From positions 186,001 to 250,000 of the forward strand of contig CP037918.1 in NCBI GenBank assembly GCA_019356535.1: a stretch of DNA of 64,000 bases. The letters run 5' to 3'. The stretch comes from Chromatiaceae bacterium (lineage in GTDB: Bacteria > Pseudomonadota > Gammaproteobacteria > Chromatiales > Chromatiaceae). The position numbers and the translations under genes were made by a program. Positions within the stretch are counted from its first letter, which is position 1; every line of letters starts with the position of its first letter. The notes beneath the pieces are model-generated. The model was not told where the DNA came from, did not search any database, and saw only the letters and a program-made list of their open reading frames with translations. Positions 43,001 to 50,215 of the stretch are shown here, piece after piece.

Positions 43001-46000
43001 CACCATCCTTGATACCGCACTGCAAAGCGCCGGTGCGACGCAGCAGGTGTTGAATCAAGTAGCGACAGAAGCTCCCACACTGGCGACTAAGCTCAACACC
43101 ATCGATACCGCACAAACCATCGATGAAATCAGCACGACGCAGGCTCAAGTGCTCGATACGACACCGCCCGCCGTTCCTGCTTCCCCTGATTTGCAGGCTT
43201 CGTCTGATACTGGCGCATCGAGCACCGACAACCTGACCAATGCGACCTCGCTCACCCTGCGGGTGAGTTTCGACAACAGCGCCCTCGACGGTACGGCGTT
43301 GGTGTCTGGTGACACTCTGTCCATCAGCGAGGGAAGCAGCGCCTTGGCCACTGTCACGCTGAGCGAGCTTCAGGTCAGTGCCGGCTATGCCGACGTGACA
43401 CTTCCCAACCTGTTGCCTGGTCAGCACACCCTTGTCGCTCAGGTCTCGGACAAGGCGGGGAATAGTAGTGCAATATCGTCGCCCCTTCAGGTAACCATCG
43501 ACACCATCGCGCCCAGCGCGCCGACCATTGCCACGGTGGCCGGTGACGACGTCATCAGCCAGGGTGAAGAGACTACTACGTTGACCGGTACCGCCGAGGC
43601 CAATGCATCGGTCACCCTGACCTTGGGTCAGGGCAATACCCAGACGGTGACGGCCGACGCCCAAGGCAACTGGCAATACACCCTGACCTCGGCGGATATC
43701 ACGGCCATGGGGCAGGGGGCTGTGAGCATTACAGCCACGGCCACCGATGCGGCTGGCAACACCAGTACGGCAGGTAGTCGCAGCATCACCATCGATACCA
43801 TTGCGCCCAATGCGCCGACCATTGCCACGGTGGCCGGTGACGACGTCATCAGCCAGGGTGAAGAGGCCACCACGTTGACCGGTACCGCCGAGGCCAATGC
43901 ATTGGTCACCCTGAGTTTGGGCCAGGGTAATACCCAAACGGTGACGGTCGACGCCCAAGGCAACTGGCAATATACCCTGACCCCGGCGGATATCACGGCC
44001 ATGGGGCAGGGTCCTGTAACCATCACGGCCACGGCTACCGATGCGGTCGGCAATTCCGGGGCGGCAGGAAGTCGCAGCATCACCATCGATACCGTTGCGC
44101 CCAGCGCGCCGACCATTGCCACGGTGGCCGGTGACGACGTCATCAGCCAGGGTGAAGAGACTACTACGTTGACCGGTACCGCCGAGGCCAATGCATTGGT
44201 CACCCTGACTTTGGGCCAGGGTAATACCCAAACGGTGACGGCCGACGCCCAAGGCAACTGGCAATATACCCTGACCCCGGCGGATATCACGGCCATGGGG
44301 CAGGGTCCTGTAACCATCACGGCCACGGCTACCGATGCGGTCGGCAATTCCGGGGCGGCAGGAAGTCGCAGCATCACCATCGATACCGTTGCGCCCAGCG
44401 CGCCGACCATTGCCACGGTGGCCGGTGACGACGTCATCAGCCAGGGTGAAGAGACTACTACGTTGACCGGTACCGCCGAGGCCAATGCATTGGTCACCCT
44501 GAGTTTGGGCCAGGGTAATACCCAAACGGTGACGGTCGACGCCCAAGGCAACTGGCAATATACCCTGACCCCGGCGGATATCACGGCCATGGGGCAGGGT
44601 CCTGTAACCATCACGGCCACGGCTACCGATGCGGTCGGCAATTCCGGGGCGGCAGGAAGTCGCAGCATCACCGTTGATACGTTCTACATCGTGGATGGCT
44701 ATCTGGGGGCCGATAACGCTATGCACCTGGTGTTCAATGTGCCGGTGCAAAGTGTCGACTTGTCGGGCTTGCAGTTGCAGAAGGTCTCCAGTACGACGGT
44801 TACCAACTTGACAGCTGGTACTCCTGTGATATCGGGTACCGATGTGGCGGTGCCGCTGGGCACGACCTTTGCGGCGGGGGAGTATCTTCAGATTGTCGCG
44901 CAGGATGTGACTCGTGTGAGCGCGACGGGAATCGACGGTACCCTGCTGCCGCTGTTCGGTCCGTCTGATCGGTTGATCATTGATTTCGCCCCTGCAAGTG
45001 ATACGGTGATTGACCAGAGCGCGACTACTGCGGCGGTTGAGCTGATTGGGTCCTCTGGCAACGATATGCTGACAGGAGGATCCGGCAGTGACAGGCTGCT
45101 AGGCGGAGCCGGTAGCGATAGCCTATTGGGTGGCGCCGGAGCGGATGTCCTGGATGGCGGCGCCGGAGACGACCGGTATTGGTTCTCTCAGGGGCATTCC
45201 CCTGTGGTGACCTACGCTGGCGGTGTCTGGACCTTCACTGGTGGCCAGGCCGATGTGATCGTCGGCAGTGGTTTCACCCCGCCGAGTACCACCCAGCAGC
45301 CAGGCGACAAGGTTTACTTTGCACAAGCGCTGCAATCGATAGCGGCACCGGCCAATGGGGTCGTGAGTGATCAGCAGCTCTTCATGGAGCGCGGCACCTT
45401 TGATGCTAATGCGGGCACCTTCACTCAGAACGCCATGGGAGCCGACACGCTGGTGGTCTATGACGGCGATGTCACCTTGGGTGTGAGCCAGACCGCTTTC
45501 GTGATCCAGGGAGTCGATCCCACTCAGCTGACGGCCGATCCAGCAGTGGGGACTATTGCCTTTGGGCAGGCGCCGACCGTTCCGGCTACTGCTCCTCAGT
45601 TCTACATCGTGGATAGCTACCTGGGGAGCGATAACGCTGTGCATCTGGTGCTCGATGCTCCGGTGCAAAGTGTCGACTTGTCGGGCCTGCAGTTGCAGAA
45701 GGTCTCCGGCGCGACGGTGACCAACTTGACAGCGGGCACTCCTTTGATCACGGGTGCCGATGTGGCGGTGTCGCTGGGCACGACCTTTGCGGCGGGGGAC
45801 TATCTCCAGATCGTTGTGCAGGATCCAAATCTTGTGAGCGCGACAGGAACCGACGGTACCGTGCTGCCGCTGTTCGGTCCGTATGATCCATTGATCATCG
45901 ATATCGCCCCTGCAAGTGATACGGCGATTGACCAAGGTGCGAGTACTGCGGCGGTCGGGCTGATGGGGTCCTCTGGCAACGATACGCTGACTGGGGGATC

Positions 46001-49000
46001 CGGCAACGACGGACTCGATGGCAAGGAAGGCAACGATACGCTGACAGGGGGGGACGGCCACGATTGGCTCAGTGGCGGTGGAGGCAATGACACGCTGCTA
46101 GGCGGAGCCGGTAGCGATAGCCTATTGGGTGGCGCCGGAGCGGATGTCCTGGATGGCGGCGCCGGAGACGACCGGTATTGGTTCTCTCAGGGGCATTCCC
46201 CTGTGGTGACCTACGCTGGCGGTGTCTGGACCTTCACTGGTGGCCAGGCCGATGTGATCGTCGGCAGTGGTTTCACCCCGCCGAGTACCACCCAGCAGCC
46301 AGGCGACAAGGTTTACTTTGCACAAGCGCTGCAATCGATAGCGGCACCGGCCAATGGGGTCGTGAGTGATCAGCAGCTCTTCATGGAGCGCGGCACCTTT
46401 GATGCTAATGCGGGCACCTTCACTCAGAACGCCATGGGAGCCGACACGCTGGTGGTCTATGACGGCGATGTCACCTTGGGTGTGAGCCAGACCGCTTTCG
46501 TGATCCAGGGAGTCGATCCCACTCAGCTGACGGCCGATCCAGCAGTGGGGACTATTGCCTTTGGGCAGGCGCCGACCGTTCCGGCTACTGCTCCTCAGTT
46601 CTACATCGTGGATAGCTACCTGGGGAGCGATAACGCTGTGCATCTGGTGCTCGATGCTCCGGTGCAAAGTGTCGACTTGTCGGGCCTGCAGTTGCAGAAG
46701 GTCTCCGGCGCGACGGTGACCAACTTGACAGCGGGCACTCCTTTGATCACGGGTGCCGATGTGGCGGTGTCGCTGGGCACGACCTTTGCGGCGGGGGACT
46801 ATCTCCAGATCGTTGTGCAGGATCCAAATCTTGTGAGCGCGACAGGAACCGACGGTACCGTGCTGCCGCTGTTCGGTCCGTATGATCCATTGATCATCGA
46901 TATCGCCCCTGCAAGTGATACGGCGATTGACCAAGGTGCGAGTACTGCGGCGGTCGGGCTGATGGGGTCCTCTGGCAACGATACGCTGACTGGGGGATCC
47001 GGCAACGACGGACTCGATGGCAAGGAAGGCAACGATACGCTGACAGGGGGGGACGGCCACGATTGGCTCAGAGGCGTGGGAGGCAATGATACGCTGCACG
47101 GTGGAGCCGGTAACGATCAGCTGTTTGGTGACGCCGGGGCGGATGTCCTGGATGGCGGCACCGAGGGCGATATATATGGGTTCTCTCAGGGCGATTCCCC
47201 TGCGGTGACCTATGCTGGCGGTGTCTGGACCTTCACTGGTGGCCAGGCCGATGTGATCGTTGGCAGTGGTTTCGCCACGGCGAGTACGGCCCAGCAGCCA
47301 GGCGATACTGTTCTCTTCGCACAAGCGCTGCAATCGATAGCGGCACCGGCCAATGGGGTCGTGGGCGACCAGCAGTTCTTCATGGAGCGCGGCACCTTTG
47401 ATGCTAATGTGGGCACCTTCACTCAGAACGCCATGGGAGCCGACACGCTGGTGGTCTATGACGGTGATGCCGCCCAAGGTGGTGTGAGCCAGACTGCCTT
47501 CGTGATCCAGGGGGTCGATCCCACCCAGCTGGTGTTCGATCCAGCGTGGGGTATCACCTTTGGGCAGGCGCCGACCGCTCCGGCTACTGCTCCCCAGTTC
47601 CAGATCGTGGATGGCTACCTGGGGGGCGATAACGCTCTGCACCTGGTGTTCAGTGCGCCGGTGCAAAGTGTCGACTTGTCGGGCCTGCAGTTGCAGAAGG
47701 TCTCCAGTACGACGGTGACCAACCTGACAGCGGGTGCTCCTTTGATCACGGGTGCCGATGTGGCCGTGCCGCTGGGCACGACCTTTGCGGCGGGGGACTA
47801 TCTCCAGATCGTTGTGCAGGATCCAAATCTTGTGAGCGCGACAGGAACCGACGGTACCGTGCTACCGCTGTTCGGTCCGTATGATCCATTGATCATCGAT
47901 ATCGCCCCTGCAAGTGATACGGCGATTGACCAAGGTGTGAGTACTGCAGCGGTCGATCTGATGGGGTCCTCTGGCAACGATACGCTGACCGGGGGATCCG
48001 GCGACGACTGGCTCGATGGCCAAGGAGGCAATGACAGGCTGCAAGGCGGAGCCGGTAACGATGAGTTGTCTGGTGGCGCCGGGGCGGATGTCCTGGATGG
48101 CGGTGCCGGGGGCGATATATATGGGTTCTCTCAGGGCGATTCCCCTGCGGTGACCTATGCTGGCGGTGTCTGGACCTTCACTGGTGGCCAGGCCGATGTG
48201 ATCGTTGGCAGTGGTTTCGCCACGGCGAGTACGGCCCAGCAGCCAGGCGATACTGTTCTCTTCGCACAAGCGCTGCAATCGATAGCGGCACCGGCCAATG
48301 GGGCAGTGGGCGACCAGCAGCTCTTCATGGAGCGCGGTACCTTTGATGCTAATGTGGGTACCTTCACTCAGGACGCCATGGGAGCCGACACGCTGGTGGT
48401 CTATGACGGCGATGTCACCTTGGGTGTGAGCCAGACCGCCTTCGTGATCCAGGGAGTCGATCCCACCCAGCTGGTGTTCGATCCAGCGTGGGGTATCACC
48501 TTTGGGCAGGCGCCGACCGCTCCGGCTACTGCTCCTCAGTTCTACATCGTGGATAGCTACCTGGGGAGCGATAACGCTGTGCATCTGGTGCTCGATGCTC
48601 CGGTGCAAAGTGTCGACTTGTCGGGCCTGCAGTTGCAGAAGGTCTCCGGCGCGACGGTGACCAACTTGACAGCGGGCACTCCTTTGATCACGGGTGCCGA
48701 TGTGGCGGTGTCGCTGGGCACGACCTTTGCGGCGGGGGACTATCTCCAGATCGTTGTGCAGGATCCAAATCTTGTGAGCGCGACAGGAACCGACGGTACC
48801 GTGCTGCCGCTGTTCGGTCCGTATGATCCATTGATCATCGATATCGCCCCTGCAAGTGATACGGCGATTGACCAGGGTGCGAGTACTGCGGCGGTCGGGC
48901 TGATGGGGTCCTCTGGCAACGATACGCTGACTGGGGGATCCGGCAACGACGGACTCGATGGCAAGGAAGGCAACGATACGCTGACAGGGGGGGACGGCCA

Positions 49001-49511
49001 CGATTGGCTCAGAGGCGTGGGAGGCAATGATACGCTGCACGGTGGAGCCGGTAACGATCAGCTGTTTGGTGACGCCGGGGCGGATGTCCTGGATGGCGGC
49101 ACCGAGGGCGATATATATGGGTTCTCTCAGGGCGATTCCCCTGCGGTGACCTATGCTGGCGGTGTCTGGACCTTCACTGGTGGCCAGGCCGATGTGATCG
49201 TTGGCAGTGGTTTCGCCACGGCGAGTACGGCCCAGCAGCCAGGCGATACTGTTGTCTTCGCACAAGCGCTGCAATCGATAGCGGCACCGGCCAATGGGGC
49301 AGTGGGCGACCAGCAGCTCTTCATGGAGCGCGGTACCTTTGATGCTAATGTGGGCACTTTTACCCAAGAAGCGGCGGGTGCCGACACGCTGGTGGTCTAT
49401 GACGGTGATGCCGCCCAAGGTGGTGTGAGCCAGACTGCCTTCGTGATCCAGGGGGTCGATCCCACCCAGCTGACGGTCGATCCAACGGGTTACTCCATCT
49501 ACATGCCCTGA
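40059..49511 (+). CDS. giant RTX adhesin, BapA/LapA-like type I secretion substrate
   Basis: The 3150-residue protein has a perfect AAGGAGG eight bases before its ATG. In order: a charged, Ala-rich N-terminus (1-131); a glycine zipper GGLVL-GGVVL-GGAAL (136-150) and Gly/Ser linker; SwmB-like repeat, calcium-loop (DTNGNGKAD, 289-297) and helical segment (173-502); two Ig-like repeats (503-701); a second SwmB/calcium/helical module (702-1032); one divergent Ig-like domain (1033-1147); four 98-residue Ig-like repeats (1148-1539); five RTX modules (1542-1847, 1848-2180, 2181-2513, 2514-2827, 2828-3150), each with a beta-rich domain, GGxGxDxLx calcium nonapeptides and the segment QTAFVIQGVDPTQL. 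There is no Sec signal; the protein ends GYSIYMP. Family knowledge implies calcium-folded, cell-surface or biofilm adhesion; the partner genes directly upstream should secrete it. Ligand unknown. Confidence 0.9.
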   Translation: MKQRPPAEQATAKSLDAQAVPSAPAHAKAKAKAARHTDDDQLWKKRYADDEQAAQAVAEEGAPEFEEVAADGATEVLGEPLQLAQAPAAGAAAGATAGESAAAGTAAGEAAASTAAAGAASGAAAAGAAAAGVGMGGLVLGGVVLGGAALAAGGGGGSSSSSNTTPDTTPDTTPPTIQSVASHSATDTVVLTYNETLDAAHPPQPSDFTVTVGGQTVAVSNVTVQGTTVTLQLPQNSIAQNASVTVTYTDPTTGNDANAIQDVAGNDAASFSAGVVADGYIRGAEVYIDTNGNGKADPNTDFYVGTTDSQGNFILPVNAPQGAIIAVGGVNVDTGVPNNVPLKAPAGATVVTPLTTLVQELVEQKGVDAATAETRVKTALGITSNVSLKNYDPLGAQDVAVQKAAAKVATLLVKAEQLQAGAGEAALTQLVQAVDASALSNQTINLNGAASTILDSALQSAGATPAVLSQVPAKANALVATLDAIDTAQTIDEISIIQAQGLDTIPPGAPTIATVAGDNVINQAEANTTLSGTAEANAQVSLTLGQGNTQTVTADANGNWQYTLSPADITALGQGAVSITATATDAAGNTGPAATGNITIDTIAPNAPTIATVAGDNVINQTEVNTTLTGTAEANAQVSLTLGHVNNARTVTADANGNWQYTLTLADILALRPGPVTLTATATDAAGNTGPAASRDIIIDTTPPTIQSVASHSATHTVVLTYNETLDLAHPPQPSDFTVTVGGQTVAVSNVTVQGATVTLQLPQNSIAQGASVIVTYTDPTTGNDTNAIQDAAGNDAASFASGVVADGYIRGAEVYIDTNGNGKADPNTDFYVGTTDSQGNFILPANAPQGAIIAVGGVNIDTGVPNNVPLKAPAGATVVTPLTTLVQELVEQKGVDAATAETKVKTALGITSNVSLKDYDPLGAQDVTVQKAAAKVATLLVKAEQLQAGAGEAALTQLAQTVDTSALSNQSITLDSATVSTILDTALQSAGATQQVLNQVATEAPTLATKLNTIDTAQTIDEISTTQAQVLDTTPPAVPASPDLQASSDTGASSTDNLTNATSLTLRVSFDNSALDGTALVSGDTLSISEGSSALATVTLSELQVSAGYADVTLPNLLPGQHTLVAQVSDKAGNSSAISSPLQVTIDTIAPSAPTIATVAGDDVISQGEETTTLTGTAEANASVTLTLGQGNTQTVTADAQGNWQYTLTSADITAMGQGAVSITATATDAAGNTSTAGSRSITIDTIAPNAPTIATVAGDDVISQGEEATTLTGTAEANALVTLSLGQGNTQTVTVDAQGNWQYTLTPADITAMGQGPVTITATATDAVGNSGAAGSRSITIDTVAPSAPTIATVAGDDVISQGEETTTLTGTAEANALVTLTLGQGNTQTVTADAQGNWQYTLTPADITAMGQGPVTITATATDAVGNSGAAGSRSITIDTVAPSAPTIATVAGDDVISQGEETTTLTGTAEANALVTLSLGQGNTQTVTVDAQGNWQYTLTPADITAMGQGPVTITATATDAVGNSGAAGSRSITVDTFYIVDGYLGADNAMHLVFNVPVQSVDLSGLQLQKVSSTTVTNLTAGTPVISGTDVAVPLGTTFAAGEYLQIVAQDVTRVSATGIDGTLLPLFGPSDRLIIDFAPASDTVIDQSATTAAVELIGSSGNDMLTGGSGSDRLLGGAGSDSLLGGAGADVLDGGAGDDRYWFSQGHSPVVTYAGGVWTFTGGQADVIVGSGFTPPSTTQQPGDKVYFAQALQSIAAPANGVVSDQQLFMERGTFDANAGTFTQNAMGADTLVVYDGDVTLGVSQTAFVIQGVDPTQLTADPAVGTIAFGQAPTVPATAPQFYIVDSYLGSDNAVHLVLDAPVQSVDLSGLQLQKVSGATVTNLTAGTPLITGADVAVSLGTTFAAGDYLQIVVQDPNLVSATGTDGTVLPLFGPYDPLIIDIAPASDTAIDQGASTAAVGLMGSSGNDTLTGGSGNDGLDGKEGNDTLTGGDGHDWLSGGGGNDTLLGGAGSDSLLGGAGADVLDGGAGDDRYWFSQGHSPVVTYAGGVWTFTGGQADVIVGSGFTPPSTTQQPGDKVYFAQALQSIAAPANGVVSDQQLFMERGTFDANAGTFTQNAMGADTLVVYDGDVTLGVSQTAFVIQGVDPTQLTADPAVGTIAFGQAPTVPATAPQFYIVDSYLGSDNAVHLVLDAPVQSVDLSGLQLQKVSGATVTNLTAGTPLITGADVAVSLGTTFAAGDYLQIVVQDPNLVSATGTDGTVLPLFGPYDPLIIDIAPASDTAIDQGASTAAVGLMGSSGNDTLTGGSGNDGLDGKEGNDTLTGGDGHDWLRGVGGNDTLHGGAGNDQLFGDAGADVLDGGTEGDIYGFSQGDSPAVTYAGGVWTFTGGQADVIVGSGFATASTAQQPGDTVLFAQALQSIAAPANGVVGDQQFFMERGTFDANVGTFTQNAMGADTLVVYDGDAAQGGVSQTAFVIQGVDPTQLVFDPAWGITFGQAPTAPATAPQFQIVDGYLGGDNALHLVFSAPVQSVDLSGLQLQKVSSTTVTNLTAGAPLITGADVAVPLGTTFAAGDYLQIVVQDPNLVSATGTDGTVLPLFGPYDPLIIDIAPASDTAIDQGVSTAAVDLMGSSGNDTLTGGSGDDWLDGQGGNDRLQGGAGNDELSGGAGADVLDGGAGGDIYGFSQGDSPAVTYAGGVWTFTGGQADVIVGSGFATASTAQQPGDTVLFAQALQSIAAPANGAVGDQQLFMERGTFDANVGTFTQDAMGADTLVVYDGDVTLGVSQTAFVIQGVDPTQLVFDPAWGITFGQAPTAPATAPQFYIVDSYLGSDNAVHLVLDAPVQSVDLSGLQLQKVSGATVTNLTAGTPLITGADVAVSLGTTFAAGDYLQIVVQDPNLVSATGTDGTVLPLFGPYDPLIIDIAPASDTAIDQGASTAAVGLMGSSGNDTLTGGSGNDGLDGKEGNDTLTGGDGHDWLRGVGGNDTLHGGAGNDQLFGDAGADVLDGGTEGDIYGFSQGDSPAVTYAGGVWTFTGGQADVIVGSGFATASTAQQPGDTVVFAQALQSIAAPANGAVGDQQLFMERGTFDANVGTFTQEAAGADTLVVYDGDAAQGGVSQTAFVIQGVDPTQLTVDPTGYSIYMP
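40575..41564 (+). repeat. SwmB/calcium-loop/helical module, copy 1 (DNA repeat)
   Basis: This block of the adhesin gene recurs at 42162-43154 with an offset of 1587 nt that becomes 1590 nt after a one-codon insertion. The two copies are very similar at DNA level, with scattered synonymous and conservative changes, so the duplication is older than that of the RTX modules. Each copy encodes a beta domain, the DTNGNGKAD calcium loop and about 150 helical residues. Confidence 0.85.
42162..43154 (+). repeat. SwmB/calcium-loop/helical module, copy 2 (DNA repeat)
   Basis: Second copy of the block at 40575-41564, encoding adhesin residues 702-1032. The calcium loop here lies at residues 818-826. Between the copies lie two Ig-like repeats (41565-42155), so the original duplication may have included SwmB module plus Ig-like repeats as one unit. 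Confidence 0.85.
43500..44675 (+). repeat. four tandem 294-bp Ig-like repeats
   Basis: Four exact-length tandem units start at 43500, 43794, 44088 and 44382, each encoding 98 residues that open DT(I/V)AP(S/N)APTIATVAGDDV and end AGSRSIT(I/V). The last three are nearly identical in DNA. Two more diverged copies of the same repeat lie at 41565 and 41859 (98 and 99 residues). They resemble the BapA-type bacterial Ig-like domains that form the extended stalk of large adhesins. Confidence 0.92.
44682..49511 (+). repeat. five RTX modules of 0.92-1.0 kb
   Basis: Modules start at 44682, 45600, 46599, 47598 and 48540, marked by F(Y/Q)IVD(G/S)YLG. Lengths are 918, 999, 999, 942 and 972 nt; the differences come from the number of nine-residue glycine-rich calcium repeats. 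By eye, 45095-46072 is identical to 46094-47071 (period 999), and the module at 48540 repeats that at 46599 with almost no change over several hundred bases. This indicates very recent duplication or gene conversion. Confidence 0.9.
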
Positions 49512-49559
49512 ACCCGGTGTCACCTGCTGCTAGGCGGCAGGTGGCGTGCTGTCGCAATA

Positions 49560-49594
49560 CCGGTCTTCCGCCTGGTGCGGAAGACCAGTTTTTT
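49560..49594 (+). terminator. rho-independent terminator after the adhesin gene
   Basis: A perfect ten-base-pair stem (GGTCTTCCGC / GCGGAAGACC) with a five-base loop is followed by AGTTTTTT. It lies about 50 nt after the adhesin stop and ends the secretion cassette. It is the clearest terminator in the window. Confidence 0.9.
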
Positions 49595-49706
49595 CATTGT
49601 TGTGGCGAGCTGGATGAGGGACACTGGGCCGGCTCAGGCACTTGATTTATCGGCGGCATGTCGGTAAAAACCCTGCGCCTTGGATCAATCTATGGAGTAT
49701 CGTCGC

Positions 49707-50126
49707 ATGGCCGTGGAGCTTCCACCCGACTATCGTCCGAGTCCCGACGAGGAATACATGAACCCCATGCAGCTGGAGTATTTCCGGCGTAAGTTGCTGG
49801 CCTGGCGGGACGAGCTGATGCAGGAGGCCCAGGAGACGCTGGACAACCTGCGTGACGAGTCCTACCAGGAGGTTGGCGACGAGGCGGACCGCGCCAGCCG
49901 CGAGAGCGAGCACGGTCTCGAGCTGCGCACCCGCGACCGCTACCGCAAGCTGCTGCGCAAGATCGAGCAGGCGCTCGAGCGCATCGACGATGGTTCGTAC
50001 GGCTACTGCGAGGACACCGGCGAGCCGATCGGCATCAGGCGCCTCGAGGCGCGGCCCATCGCCACCCTGAGCATCGACGCTCAGGAACGCCGCGAGATGA
50101 AGGAAAAGGTGCTCGCCGACCGGTAG
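49707..50126 (+). CDS. dksA: DksA-family RNA polymerase-binding factor, zinc ligands lost
   Basis: DksA binds the RNA polymerase secondary channel and, with ppGpp, resets transcription in the stringent response. The ATG at 49707 has GGAG nine bases upstream and gives 139 residues (MAVELPPDYRPSPDEEYMNP); ATG 49692 and TTG 49680 are alternatives. The coiled-coil tip keeps the acidic pair D58 and D61 (GDEADRAS). The C-terminal finger reads YGYCEDTGEPIGIRRLEARP then ATLSIDAQER: of the four zinc cysteines only C101 remains, the others being T104, S122 and A125. It is likely to fold without zinc, as known for some DksA homologues. Confidence 0.9.
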   Translation: MAVELPPDYRPSPDEEYMNPMQLEYFRRKLLAWRDELMQEAQETLDNLRDESYQEVGDEADRASRESEHGLELRTRDRYRKLLRKIEQALERIDDGSYGYCEDTGEPIGIRRLEARPIATLSIDAQERREMKEKVLADR

Positions 50127-50188
50127 CCTGGAAAAGTGCTTTCATCTCCCTCCGTCACGTGGGGGAAGGCCCTGTAGATCCCTCTGGA

Positions 50189-50208
50189 CCTTCCCGCATG
50201 CGGGGAGG
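50189..50208. terminator. hairpin between convergent dksA and comF
   Basis: CCTTCCCGC and GCGGGGAGG form a nine-pair stem (one T-G wobble) around an AT loop, between the dksA stop and the comF stop. It could end transcription from both sides, but there is no T run on either strand. Confidence 0.35.
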
Positions 50209-50215
50209 GCGTGGA

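Noticed and set aside
43500..49511. Tandem repeats considered as a CRISPR array
   Set aside because: Units are 294-999 bp, in frame and coding, with no spacer-repeat alternation and no cas genes.
42960..49523. Several long minus-strand open frames (up to about 600 codons) opposite the adhesin gene
   Set aside because: They repeat with the same period as the adhesin modules and mirror its codons in GC-rich DNA; no ribosome binding sites, motifs or plausible start regions were seen.
35568..49706. The cassette as a recent mobile element insertion
   Set aside because: No transposase, integrase, tRNA, attachment-site repeats or flanking direct repeats were found; transfer remains possible but is not supported by boundaries.
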